A stretch of DNA of 64,000 nucleotides from an uncultured Arachnia sp. (GTDB lineage: Bacteria > Actinomycetota > Actinomycetes > Propionibacteriales > Propionibacteriaceae), in the NCBI GenBank assembly GCA_947499145.1, contig CANMNB010000004.1:310001-374000 (forward strand), given 5' to 3'. Every line of letters starts with the position of its first letter. Positions within the stretch are counted from its first letter, which is position 1. This document shows, in pieces, positions 24,611 through 32,957 of this stretch. The notes beneath the pieces are model-generated. The model was given only the letters and a program-made list of their open reading frames with translations, was not told the origin of the DNA and made no database searches. The position numbers and the translations under genes were made by a program.

Positions 24611-25658
24611 GCGTGACCGCCTTCTGGGTCTCACGAATGGCGGCAAGCGTCTCCGGCTTGAGCGCGATGCTGTCGCTCAGGGCAGTGGCCCATCCCCGGC
24701 TGATCTTCTCCATGACGTCGCTGTTGACGACCTGGGCTGAGATGCGGCGCGCGACCTCGTCGAGACCTGCGTTCTTGACCAGGTCGGCGCTCACGCGCTC
24801 CATAGTTGCGTTGATGTCGGCGAGCTGGGGAGCCATCGAACTCCGGATTGTTGCGGCAACCGACTCTTGGATCGAGCGCATGGTCTGTTGCATCTCGGGA
24901 GTCATGACGAGCCGGTCGAGGTCCTCCTTGCTGAGGCCAACGAAGTAGCTCGCGGCGACCCGAGAGCCGAGCGACGCGTCGGCGGCGACTCGACGCGCGA
25001 CAGCCTCCGGGTCGATGCCTGCGATCTCCATCAGCCGATCCAGCAGGGCGGCTCCATCACCCTTCTTGAGTTCGTTGCGTTGGGCGAGGGGAGCGAGGAG
25101 TGCCCGGAGCCGCTCGAGGTCGAGGTCCCGCTTGCGAGAGGCGTCGCGGAGGGCGTCGGCGACGAGGCTGAGGTCGCCCACCTCTTCGATGAGATCGGCG
25201 ATGGTGCGCTCCATCGTCATGACCGGCAGGCCATCGACGAGCGTGACGTCGCGGGGGTCAAGCGTGCGCTGGCGGTAGCGGATGGCGCTGCGCTGACTCT
25301 GCCGGCGGGCGGCGGAGACGAACTCGTGCCGTAGGGCGCGGAGGTCACCGATGCCGTGCAGGTCGGCGGCGGACTCTCCTGCCACGACCACGCCGCTGGC
25401 GCCGTCCTTGATACGCACCTCGCCCATCGTCTTCGAATCGGTGCTGAGCCAGGCTGCTTTCAGGTCGTCGTGCGGGCCGGCGGGAGCACCGGCGTCCTTG
25501 TAGACCCCGTGGGCGACGCGTTCCAGTTGGCCGTCAGCGGCGAGTCGGGAGAGGTCGAGGCGCGTGATGCCGTGCATGCTGGCTTGAGCCGAGGTCACCA
25601 TCCCCCACTGGTAGGCGGTGACCTCAGCGAGCATGCGCAGAGCATCCGTCGACTTCAT
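24603..25658 (-). CDS. abiEi: AbiEi antitoxin/repressor
   Basis: 351 aa from the ATG at 25658. N-terminal winged helix (Y-Q-W-G-M-V-T-S-A-Q-A, then I-T-R-L-D-L-S-R-L-A) and the V-A-H-G-V-Y-K-D-A-G-A-P motif are typical of type IV TA antitoxins that both repress their promoter and neutralise AbiEii; T-M-E-R-T-I-A-D-L-I marks the AbiEi C-terminal domain. A long helical extension (residues about 230-350) follows. The inverted repeat at 25660-25694 directly upstream is the expected operator. Confidence 0.88.
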   Translation of the reverse strand: MKSTDALRMLAEVTAYQWGMVTSAQASMHGITRLDLSRLAADGQLERVAHGVYKDAGAPAGPHDDLKAAWLSTDSKTMGEVRIKDGASGVVVAGESAADLHGIGDLRALRHEFVSAARRQSQRSAIRYRQRTLDPRDVTLVDGLPVMTMERTIADLIEEVGDLSLVADALRDASRKRDLDLERLRALLAPLAQRNELKKGDGAALLDRLMEIAGIDPEAVARRVAADASLGSRVAASYFVGLSKEDLDRLVMTPEMQQTMRSIQESVAATIRSSMAPQLADINATMERVSADLVKNAGLDEVARRISAQVVNSDVMEKISRGWATALSDSIALKPETLAAIRETQKAVTRA

Positions 25659-25659
25659 A

Positions 25660-25694
25660 CTTGGAGTGTATCCCCTATTTGGATACATTCCAAG
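25660..25694. promoter_or_regulatory. Inverted-repeat operator of abiE
   Basis: CTTGGAGTGTATCC (25660-25673) and GGATACATTCCAAG (25681-25694) are inverted repeats of 14 bp with one mismatch and a 7-bp A/T-rich spacer, ending one base upstream of the abiEi ATG. AbiEi proteins repress by binding such inverted repeats in their own promoter. The spacing puts the site over the likely start of transcription. Confidence 0.75.
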
Positions 25695-25830
25695 CAAAGG
25701 TTAGCGATCAGAGCCCGGGACTTGGTCCGCTGCTTCGAAAGAGTCACGCGACGGAGGATGACGTTTCGTTTCACCAGCTGCGTGGCGTGCGCCTGACTGG
25801 CGACGTCCGAGCACACGGGCCATGGGGCAA

Positions 25831-26025
25831 TCAACGGCGTTCGCCGCGAAGGAGAGCGTCGATCTCGTTGAGGTCGACGAGCACTCGGAAGCCGTTCCTG
25901 AAGCGGGTGAGCTTCCCCTCGGCCATTCTGCGCTCGAGGGAGCGGCGCGAACTGCGGCAGTATTCGGCCGCTTCGTGAAGCGTTGCGTAGCGGGGGTGCT
26001 TAGAGGCGGTCTCGGTGCGGGGCAT
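25831..26025 (-). CDS. xis: Excisionase-like HTH protein
   Basis: 64 aa from the ATG at 26025. Y-A-T-L-H-E-A-A-E-Y-C-R-S-S-R-R-S-L-E-R-R-M-A-E-G-K-L is the MerR-like helix-turn-helix of excisionases, followed by a wing with G-F-R-V-L-V-D-L-N-E-I. Small size, basic charge and position at the right end of the element beside the relaxase fit a recombination directionality factor for the integrase. The 244 bp to the relaxase stop (26026-26269) hold no clear gene. Confidence 0.7.
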   Translation of the reverse strand: MPRTETASKHPRYATLHEAAEYCRSSRRSLERRMAEGKLTRFRNGFRVLVDLNEIDALLRGERR

Positions 26026-26269
26026 GGCGTCCACTTTCGTTCGTTGGCGGGAGGGTTGTTGACGGGATGATGGCTGGGCGACGTCCCCGGATTCGTACCC
26101 CCTGGCGTGTCGTGAGGGCGCACCCCCGGCCTCAAATGACCTTTGACACTGGGGTTCAGACGTACGGCTGGGCGTGTCATCAAGGCTCTCCCGGCGGGGC
26201 CTGAGTCGGACATAAGCGACGTGGAAGTCCGGGGGTACGTGTGGCGGGTGCTCAATGGGGGTAGCGAGG

Positions 26270-29200
26270 TCATAGCCGGGGACCTCCGTGGAGCCTCGAC
26301 GGGCCTCGTAGGTGTTCCGGGCGCGGCCGGGAGGACGGCTGATCTGCTTGTGGCTCGTCGGGGTGGGTGTCCGCCGGTTCGGGGTTGGGCGTGTGCTGAT
26401 GGATCCGCCAGTAGAGGGCGGCCGCGGGTCGCTCTGCTGGCAGTGGTCCTTCGGCCAGCGCGCTGGCGACGAGGGCCCCAACTGGGAGGCCGCGTTCTTC
26501 GAGCAGGGTGAGGTGTTTGGCCAGCCCAATGACGGCGGGGTCGTGGTCCAGGCCCTGACCCAAGGCCCGCAGTTGCGCGATGTCCACGCTGGGCGTCGCG
26601 GTCAGGAGTTGCCTGTCGAGGTGGTCCTGGTAGTGCCGCGCAGCTCCGGCCTGCGCGCGTCCTCCGGTGGGGTGGTGGTCTTCGGATGCGACGTCGGTGG
26701 CGGCTCGCCACACGGCCACGTCGCCGATCAGGTGCTTTGGAACGTTCGCGTCGATGGTCACCCATCTCGGGGGCCTGGCCTGGAGTGCGTCGAGGCGTAC
26801 CCGGGTGGCGAGGTTGGTCACGTGCTGGGCGCGTGCTGTGAGGTAGGGACCCCAGCGTGCGTCGTCGGCTACGGAGGCTGGGATGCGGGGGAGCCAGGGG
26901 AGGGGTCCGCCGGCGGGTTCGGGGATGAGGGTGGCGAGGAAGGCTGCTGGGTCGGCGATGTCGTCGAAGCGGTGGCCCGCGGCGACCTGGCGCAGCCCGT
27001 CGAGCAGGCTGGTGCCGTCGGTGGCCGCGAGGAGCCGTTGCCGGAGTGTCGGCCAGGCGTTGCACTCGGTGAGGCCGGGGACGACGTCGTCGGCTCCATG
27101 GTCGAGGATCTCCACGGCAGGGCCATGGCGATGCTCGAGGGCGATGGTCAGCGCGTCGCGGTACCGGTTGACCGCGTCAGCGAGCCGCACGGCCGGGTCG
27201 TGGGCGCGCGCGATTTCGCTGGTGGCGGAGCGGGCGGCGCCGTCGCGGGCTAGGACGGTTTCGAGGATCTCGACGGCGGTGGATGGCCGCAGCGTCTCGG
27301 GTGTGAACGCGGAGTGGGCGTCGCCGTCGCCGACGGTGGTGACGTAGCTGTGGTTCGCTTGGCGCCCGCGGGTCATGGCGACATACAGAAGTTGGCGGCT
27401 CTCTGTGCCGGTGAGGACGGTGTGGGCGGTGTCGACGGTCGAGCCCTGGGCGGTGTGGATGGTGGTGGCGTAGCCCAGTTCGACGTGCTCGGCGACGTAG
27501 GCAGGGGGCAGCCATGCGCGGTGCCCGGTGGTGCGGTGCCGAACCAGCAGCCCGCCGTCGCGGTTGATGGCCTGGACGATCCAGCGGTCGCCGTTCATGA
27601 CGAAGCCGCTGGCGGCGGAGGTCCGCAGGCGTCGATCGTTGCGTCTGGTGAGGATCACATCGCCGACGCCTGCCAGGTTCCCGTCGGACAACGGCACCCC
27701 GATCGCGTCCTTGCCGGCGAGCAACTGGCGGGCTCGGCGGTTGAGTTCGGCGACGTCGTGGCTGGTGCTGGCGAGCATGAGGGAGTCGAGGCCCTGGTCG
27801 GTGTCGGCCTTCCAGGCTTGGAGCGCTGCGTCGAGCGCGGTTTCTGGGCTGCCGACGTGGATGCGGTCGTGGTCGAGATACCAGCCCAGGGCGGTGGGGT
27901 CGCCGTCGCGGAGGGCGAGGGAGGCGGCCTTCTCGCCGTTGTCGACGAAGCGCAGCACCTCGTCGAGTTCGACGGCGCCGTGCACGCGGCGTAGGTCGCG
28001 CAGCACGCCGCCGGCACCGATGGCGGAGAGTTGGCGGTCGTCGCCGATCAGGCGGATGGAGGCGCCTTGAAGGAGCGCGTAGCCGATGAGCTCGGCGAGG
28101 GAGAGGGTGTCGGCCATTCCTGCCTCGTCCACGATGATCAGCGTCGCCGCATCCACGCGATGGCTTTCGTCGTGGTGGAGGTCCCAGAGCAGTTTGGCGA
28201 TGGTGGTGGCCTGACCGGTCGCCTCCGCGAGGACCGCGGCCGCGGCGGCCGACGGGGCCAGGCCGAGGACGTTGCCGCCGGACTCCTCCCAGGCCCGGGT
28301 CAGGACGCGCATCGCGGTTGTCTTCCCGGTGCCCGCTGCGGCCAACCCGAGCTGCAGTGGTGCCCCGCTGGTGGCCATCGTCCGCACCAGGCGTGCCTGT
28401 CCGTCGTTGAGGGTGACGCCGTTGGCGGTCGACTCCAACAAGGCGATCTCCACCGCGAAATCTGGAACCCGACGGCCCCCGGCGAGCGAGCCGGCTGCGA
28501 CGATCCGCCGCTCCGCGTCGAGCACGGCCTGTGACGTGTAGAGGCGCGATCCTGCCACCTCGTACATCGAGGACCCGTCGCTGCGGCGCAACTCGGAAGG
28601 CTCGTCGATCCCATCCCCGACGGAGGTCAGCGGGATGGAACCCGCGAGCGCGCGGTCAACGATTTCCTTCGTGAGGAGTTCAGCCTGAGCCGAGGTGGGG
28701 GCGAGTCCGCGGGCACGTCGGGACGCCTCACCGCGCAGGTGCCACACCTGCCACGACGCCCGCGACCTTGCGACCCGATCGACCACTTCGCCCGCCACGC
28801 GATCCAGCTGGTCCTCCGTGATTTCCACGCTGGGCGTGGGGGCGCGGCCTAGTGAGTGGGCGAGAGCACGCTTGATCTCGTCGGCTCCGATGGCTCGTTG
28901 AGCCTGTGCCCGCCATGTGGTGCGCTGCTCTTCATGGGAGCGGGGGAGGTGCTTCGCTTCCCTTGTTTCGAGGGTGGCCTGCTGCGCCAGCCGGATTGCT
29001 TCCGCAGGTGTGGGAGGACGATGATGGCGTGTCTGGAACTCGGCCGCGAGCTTTGCCTGGCGAGACTCGATCAATGCTCTGCGCGATGACCAGAGCTCGA
29101 CCAGTTCGGGGGGTATGCCGATGATTTCCCGGACAGTTCGTCGCTCCAGCGTCCCGGGCTCTCGTTCGGCGAACTCGATCCCGAGTGCTTCGCGCAGGTG

Positions 29201-30133
29201 GGCCTCCAGCTGCGTGTTGTACGTCTCGCTCACGGCTACCCGTGCCTGGTAGATGAGGCGGCCGTCGATGGAGCGCCACTTGCCGTCCAGCCCCTGCACC
29301 TTGTTCGCGATCGCCACATGCGTGTGCAGGTTTGGATCCCCGGCACGCGAATCGCGATGGGTGAATGAGGCTGCGATGAGGCCGTGGACGTCGATCTGCC
29401 GTACGCCCGCGTGGCCGGCGCGCGAGTACAGCGCCTCGTCCTCCAGGAAGCGCAGCGCGTCGTCGACCGCCGCGTCGTGGGCCCGTTCGATCGCGTCAGC
29501 GACCGCGCGCGGGGCGATCGCCCACAGCGCGGAAACCGACTTCACCGGGGTGAACGTCACGTCGTAGCCCGCACACGTCGACGACGGCTGCCGGCTCAAC
29601 CGCAACACCTCCGCCGTCAACTCCTGCGACGTTGGCGGACGGCCAATACGCGCTTCGAACCTCTCCATCGCGACGTCGTTCACGATCTCGGCGCGGACGT
29701 CCACAGGCACCGTTGCCCTGGCCGGCGCCCCCTCCGAGACGCGCCATGCCGCGGTGCGCTTCTCGACTTCACGACGGAACTCGGTGACGGCCTCGAGTTC
29801 CGGAAACGGTCGGCCCAGCCGGGTCGCCTCGATGACCATCGCCGTCGACGCGCCGGATGGCAAAGCTTCCAGGCGGGCCTGCATGTTCGGGTGGAGCCCG
29901 GCGCCGAACAAGGCGCGCATCTGCTCGGCCGTCACCTCGTCGCCGACTGCGAGGTCGCCGAGACCCGCTAGGCCGCGGCCGCGCCACGACCCGGGGGCCT
30001 CGCCACGTTCCGAGTAATAGGAGGCCAGCGTCGCGTGGCCCTTCTCCGTCGTGTCGTGCGCAGCAACCTGCCGAGTCAGGTAGTCATACCCCGACCCAGC
30101 AGTGAGCTTGTGCAGCGATACCCCCACGCACAT
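26270..30133 (-). CDS. traA: MobF-type conjugative relaxase-helicase TraA
   Basis: 1287 aa from the ATG at 30133. The relaxase domain has catalytic tyrosines near residues 16-18 (S-G-Y-D-Y-L) and the metal-binding His triad H259, H270, H272 (H-R-D-S...N-L-H-T-H-V). A RecD-like helicase follows: Walker A A-A-G-T-G-K-T-T near residue 600, Walker B I-I-V-D-E-A-G-M, and the C-terminal motif E-L-G-Y-A-T-T-I-H-T-A-Q-G-S-T. It nicks oriT, stays attached to the 5' end and unwinds the strand for transfer. The last about 60 residues are Pro-rich and low in order. No coupling protein is present in the element. Confidence 0.92.
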   Translation of the reverse strand: MCVGVSLHKLTAGSGYDYLTRQVAAHDTTEKGHATLASYYSERGEAPGSWRGRGLAGLGDLAVGDEVTAEQMRALFGAGLHPNMQARLEALPSGASTAMVIEATRLGRPFPELEAVTEFRREVEKRTAAWRVSEGAPARATVPVDVRAEIVNDVAMERFEARIGRPPTSQELTAEVLRLSRQPSSTCAGYDVTFTPVKSVSALWAIAPRAVADAIERAHDAAVDDALRFLEDEALYSRAGHAGVRQIDVHGLIAASFTHRDSRAGDPNLHTHVAIANKVQGLDGKWRSIDGRLIYQARVAVSETYNTQLEAHLREALGIEFAEREPGTLERRTVREIIGIPPELVELWSSRRALIESRQAKLAAEFQTRHHRPPTPAEAIRLAQQATLETREAKHLPRSHEEQRTTWRAQAQRAIGADEIKRALAHSLGRAPTPSVEITEDQLDRVAGEVVDRVARSRASWQVWHLRGEASRRARGLAPTSAQAELLTKEIVDRALAGSIPLTSVGDGIDEPSELRRSDGSSMYEVAGSRLYTSQAVLDAERRIVAAGSLAGGRRVPDFAVEIALLESTANGVTLNDGQARLVRTMATSGAPLQLGLAAAGTGKTTAMRVLTRAWEESGGNVLGLAPSAAAAAVLAEATGQATTIAKLLWDLHHDESHRVDAATLIIVDEAGMADTLSLAELIGYALLQGASIRLIGDDRQLSAIGAGGVLRDLRRVHGAVELDEVLRFVDNGEKAASLALRDGDPTALGWYLDHDRIHVGSPETALDAALQAWKADTDQGLDSLMLASTSHDVAELNRRARQLLAGKDAIGVPLSDGNLAGVGDVILTRRNDRRLRTSAASGFVMNGDRWIVQAINRDGGLLVRHRTTGHRAWLPPAYVAEHVELGYATTIHTAQGSTVDTAHTVLTGTESRQLLYVAMTRGRQANHSYVTTVGDGDAHSAFTPETLRPSTAVEILETVLARDGAARSATSEIARAHDPAVRLADAVNRYRDALTIALEHRHGPAVEILDHGADDVVPGLTECNAWPTLRQRLLAATDGTSLLDGLRQVAAGHRFDDIADPAAFLATLIPEPAGGPLPWLPRIPASVADDARWGPYLTARAQHVTNLATRVRLDALQARPPRWVTIDANVPKHLIGDVAVWRAATDVASEDHHPTGGRAQAGAARHYQDHLDRQLLTATPSVDIAQLRALGQGLDHDPAVIGLAKHLTLLEERGLPVGALVASALAEGPLPAERPAAALYWRIHQHTPNPEPADTHPDEPQADQPSSRPRPEHLRGPSRLHGGPRL

Positions 30134-30306
30134 GAGAACCCCGACTCGACCACCCAACGCGCAAACCGCCCCCGATGGTGCAGTGGGTGTGTGGACCATG
30201 TACCTCCGTGCGGGTCAGCTGCCGTGCATGGAGTTCAAGGCGGCGGTCTGATCCTCGACGATCTCGCGCGGTGATCTCTGGGGCTGGCAGCTTGCCCGAG
30301 GACGGC

Positions 30307-30324
30307 GACCGCCGAATAGCGGTC
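30307..30324. promoter_or_regulatory. Inverted repeat in the relaxase upstream region (possible oriT)
   Basis: GACCGC-CGAATA-GCGGTC is a perfect 6-bp stem with a 6-nt loop, 174 bp upstream of the relaxase start; another GACCGCC lies at 30348-30354. The 640-bp stretch 30134-30771 has no gene, and the region next to a relaxase gene is where oriT is usually found. Assignment as oriT is inference. Confidence 0.35.
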
Positions 30325-30702
30325 AAATTCCCGTTCCGGTCAGTAGTTTTGACCGCCTGGATATCTTGACCACCCAGTCTGGCGACTTGCACGGACTCAT
30401 CCGTCACGCGCAGGGATTACCACCTTCACACGTTCGCCGGGCATGCCAGTTGGGAGGCCGCGTCCCTGGAACGTTTGGCCGGCATCCTTGACGGTGACTG
30501 CCTCCCAGCCGTGGCCTCGCACAGCAGCCGCGGATCCAGGGAAACGGTGGGGGAGCTCGCCGTGCAGCTGGTCGCTCTCCGCGCGGGGATCTCCGGCTCC
30601 TGACGGACGCAAACCGGCTCCCAGTTCGGCGGGAAGGGGCGACTCCCGCAGTGGGGGCTCACCTGCGGGCTGGGACGGCCTCTCACGGGGTCTTATGCGA
30701 TC

Positions 30703-30725
30703 GCTATTGCACGCATATTGCACGA
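30703..30725. promoter_or_regulatory. Integrase arm-type binding site, right
   Basis: Two TATTGCACG units separated by two bases, matching 11080-11104 except for those two bases, in the same orientation. It lies 47 bp from the right attachment core; the left copy lies 120 bp from its core. Confidence 0.7.
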
Positions 30726-30771
30726 GACGACGTTCTCCTTGCCACAAATGCCTTCTGACTAGGGCAAATGA

Positions 30772-30794
30772 TGGTCGGGGCGACAGGACTCGAA
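30772..30794. repeat. Right attachment site (within tRNA-Pro 3' end)
   Basis: The 23 bp here are the T-arm 3' half, acceptor 3' strand and CCA of the tRNA gene and are repeated exactly at 10938-10960. Integration at this point leaves the tRNA intact, which explains stable maintenance. Confidence 0.9.
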
Positions 30795-30847
30795 CCTGCG
30801 GTCTCCTGCTCCCAAAGCAGGCGCGCTAGCCACTACGCTACGCCCCG
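30772..30847 (-). tRNA. tRNA-Pro, anticodon TGG
   Basis: On the reverse strand a 76-nt cloverleaf runs from CGGGGCG (acceptor 5') to CGCCCCG-A-CCA (acceptor 3', CCA encoded). The anticodon stem-loop is CCTGC-TTTGGGA-GCAGG with anticodon TGG, and the T-arm contains GTTCGAGTCC. All stems pair. It is the integration target of the element to its left. Confidence 0.95.
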
Positions 30848-30909
30848 TCTGCCGATGCGGCAGCGCGGCCGAGTCTACTGCACGGCACGGGGGAGGGCCC
30901 AACCGTCGG

Positions 30910-31284
30910 TCAGCTCTTGACCCCGAAGAGTCCCGAGACGACGGCCGTCACGATGGTGATCACGATCGAGCCGAGCAGTGCCGGCCAGAACCCGTCGACG
31001 TGGAATCCCAGGCCGATCTGCTCCGACAGCCACGACGTCAGCATGAGCATGAGTGCGTTGATGACGAGCAGGAAGAGCCCGAGCGTCAACACGATGAGGC
31101 AGAAGCCCACCGTCTGAGCGAGCGGTTTCACGACGGCGTTGACCAGGCCGAGGATGGCTGCCACCACCACAAGTGTGAAAACCTGCTCCTGCGTGGAGTT
31201 GGCCTCGAGGGTGATGCCCGGGATGAGCCAGACGGCCAGTGCGGTGGCGAGTGCTCCGGCGATGAGCTTGATCAGGAGTCGCAT
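30910..31284 (-). CDS. Phage-holin-family 4 / YvlD-like membrane protein
   Basis: 124 aa with four hydrophobic helices and the family pattern: I-A-G-A-L-A-T-A-L-A-V-W-L-I-P-G-I at the start, L-G-L-V-N-A-V-V-K-P-L in the middle, then F-x-L-V-I-N-A-L-M-L and the amphipathic G-F-H-V-D-G-F-W-P-A-L-L-G-S. Despite the database name these are bacterial inner-membrane proteins without proven holin function. It stands alone between the tRNA and the rhamnose operon. Confidence 0.85.
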   Translation of the reverse strand: MRLLIKLIAGALATALAVWLIPGITLEANSTQEQVFTLVVVAAILGLVNAVVKPLAQTVGFCLIVLTLGLFLLVINALMLMLTSWLSEQIGLGFHVDGFWPALLGSIVITIVTAVVSGLFGVKS

Positions 31285-31353
31285 CCCCCCAATCTAGAGG
31301 AGGAGCGGGTGAAGGCGAGCAGTCGATTGAGTGTGAAACGGCCGAAGGAAAAC

Positions 31354-31390
31354 CTTTGGGGGGCTCCCGGCAACCGGGAGCCCCCCAAAG
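31354..31390 (-). terminator. Strong hairpin terminator of the rhamnose operon
   Basis: Two perfect 17-nt arms (31354-31370 and 31374-31390) with a CAA loop, GC-rich in the middle and A/T at the foot, 19 bp after the rhaI stop. AAGGTTTTCC follows in the direction of the operon. The symmetry could also stop transcription from the other side. Confidence 0.85.
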
Positions 31391-31408
31391 AGCTTTGGAG
31401 GCGAGAAC

Positions 31409-32575
31409 TCAGGCGCCCCAGCCGGCCTGCTGGCCGCCGACGCGATCGGCCTCGATCTTCTCCTGGTAGCCGGACTCCAGGTAGGCCTTGGTCGGGTCGG
31501 TCGGGAGTCCTCGGGACTCGCGCCACTCGGCCAGGTCGGCCCGGACATCGGTGTAGAAGGCGTCCATGAAGATGGCGTTGGCCGTCAGGACGTCTCCGTC
31601 ACGCTGCGCCGCGTCCAGGGCGTCGCGGTCCACGAGCAGGGCGCGCGCGCTCATCTCCTGGACGTTGAGGACCGACCGGATCTGTCCGAGGATCTTGTTC
31701 TCGATGTTGTGGCACTGGTCGAGCATGAACGCTACGGGTGTGTCCTCATCCATGCCGCCGTTCGCCACCACCTCATACATGATCCGGAACAGCTGGAACG
31801 GGTCCGCGGCACCGACGATGAGGTCGTCGTCGGCGTAGAAGCGTGAGTTGAAGTCGAACGAGCCGAGCTTCCCGAGCCTCAGCAGTTGGGCCACGATGAA
31901 CTCGATGTTCGTGCCGGGGGCGTGGTGGCCGGTGTCGAGGCAGACCATCGCCTTCTCGCCGAGCGCCTGGACCTGGACGTACGAGGTGCCCCAGTCCGGG
32001 ACGTCGGTGTGGTAGAACGCCGGCTCGAAGAACTTGTACTCGAGCACCAAGCGCTGGTCGGCGCCGAGCTGGGCATAGATCTCGCTCAGCGACTCGTGCA
32101 GCCAGTCCTGGCGCGCGCGGATGTTTGCCTGGCCCGGGTAGTTGCTGCCGTCGGCGAGCCAGATCTTCAGGTCGCGGGACCCCGTGGCATTCATGACCTC
32201 GATGCACTCGAGGTGGTGGTCGATCGCCTGGCGACGGACCTTGGGGTCGGAGTGGGTCAGGGAGCCGAACTTGTAGACGTCGTCCTGGAACGTGTTGGAG
32301 TTGATCGTCCCGAGACTCACACCCAGGTCCTCGGCGTAGGAGCGGAGCTCGCCGAAGTCGTCCACCTTGTCCCAGGGGTAGTGCAGGGCGACGATCGGCG
32401 CGAGGCCGGTGTGCTTGTGCACCCGCGCCGCGTCGGAGATCTTCTCCTGGACCGTGCGGGGAGTGCCGGGGGTGGAGAACACCTTGAACCGGGTGCCGGA
32501 GTTGCCGTAGGCCCAGGACGGGACCTCGATCTCCTGACGGGCGAGGATGTCCAGTGTTGCCTTGTCGAGTGCCAT
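31409..32575 (-). CDS. rhaI: L-rhamnose isomerase (RhaI type)
   Basis: Interconverts L-rhamnose and L-rhamnulose. 388 aa from the ATG at 32575. The TIM-barrel family markers are present: V-P-S-W-A-Y-G-N-S-G-T-R-F, I-W-L-A-D-G-S-N-Y-P-G-Q, E-Y-K-F-F-E-P-A-F-Y (metal-binding Glu), L-D-T-G-H-H-A (metal-binding Asp and His) and F-D-F-N-S-R-F-Y-A-D-D-D (metal Asp cluster). It is the last gene of the transport-catabolic operon, 4 bp after the mutarotase stop, and is followed by a strong terminator. Confidence 0.93.
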   Translation of the reverse strand: MALDKATLDILARQEIEVPSWAYGNSGTRFKVFSTPGTPRTVQEKISDAARVHKHTGLAPIVALHYPWDKVDDFGELRSYAEDLGVSLGTINSNTFQDDVYKFGSLTHSDPKVRRQAIDHHLECIEVMNATGSRDLKIWLADGSNYPGQANIRARQDWLHESLSEIYAQLGADQRLVLEYKFFEPAFYHTDVPDWGTSYVQVQALGEKAMVCLDTGHHAPGTNIEFIVAQLLRLGKLGSFDFNSRFYADDDLIVGAADPFQLFRIMYEVVANGGMDEDTPVAFMLDQCHNIENKILGQIRSVLNVQEMSARALLVDRDALDAAQRDGDVLTANAIFMDAFYTDVRADLAEWRESRGLPTDPTKAYLESGYQEKIEADRVGGQQAGWGA

Positions 32576-32579
32576 GTGG

Positions 32580-32957
32580 CTAGTGCCTCTTCTCTTTCTC
32601 GTTGGTTTCTGCTTCTGCCTGCTCGAGTTGGCTCTCCAAGTGGAAGACCTCCTCGAGCTGGACAAATCCCTCGTCGGGGGCGGTATCGCTGTCGACGAAG
32701 AAGCCGCTCATCGCCTGTTGCCAGCGCGCGTTCACCTCGGTGGCGGCCATCCGTGCCTGGGCCTCGTCGAGGTCCGGGCTCTCGACGAAGCCGACGAGGA
32801 GCCCGTCGTCGCCGAGGAACAGTGAGTAGTTGTGCCAGCCGGAGTCCTTCAGGGCGCGGAGCATCTCGGGCCACACGGCGGCATGGCTCTGCTTGTACTC
32901 TGCAAGGCGGTCCGGTTTGACCTGGTTCTTGATGCAGTAGCGACGCATCTCAGACAT
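32580..32957 (-). CDS. rhaM: L-rhamnose mutarotase
   Basis: 125 aa. Interconverts the alpha and beta anomers of L-rhamnose so the isomerase receives its substrate. The family core is intact: R-R-Y-C-I-K-N-Q-V-K-P, E-Y-K-Q-S-H-A-A-V-W-P-E-M (catalytic His), G-W-H-N-Y-S-L-F-L and V-N-A-R-W-Q-Q-A-M. The acidic/glutamate-rich tail of about 15 residues is longer than usual. Its start overlaps the upstream isomerase-like stop by 8 bp. Confidence 0.92.
   Translation of the reverse strand: MSEMRRYCIKNQVKPDRLAEYKQSHAAVWPEMLRALKDSGWHNYSLFLGDDGLLVGFVESPDLDEAQARMAATEVNARWQQAMSGFFVDSDTAPDEGFVQLEEVFHLESQLEQAEAETNEKEKRH

Larger units (their letters stand above)
10938..30794. mobile_element. Integrative mobilizable element in tRNA-Pro (about 19.8 kb)
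   Basis: Two 23-bp perfect direct repeats (10938-10960 and 30772-30794) equal the last 23 nt, including CCA, of the tRNA-Pro gene on the right. A tyrosine integrase lies just inside the left repeat, and matching 23-25 bp arm-type repeats sit near both ends. A MobF relaxase and an excisionase-like gene are at the right end. No FtsK/TraB translocase, replication initiator or type IV secretion genes are seen, so the element is probably mobilizable with help rather than self-transmissible. Cargo: Zn/Cd efflux, an ABC/secreted-protein cluster and AbiE. Many internal genes are broken, which suggests long residence. Confidence 0.88.

Noticed and set aside
10938-30794. Calling the element a complete self-transmissible AICE
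   Set aside because: No FtsK/TraB-like translocase, Rep protein or type IV secretion genes are present; only integrase, excisionase-like protein and relaxase.
30910-31284. Prophage holin implying a nearby prophage
   Set aside because: The family name is historical; these proteins are widespread bacterial membrane proteins, and no other phage gene is near.
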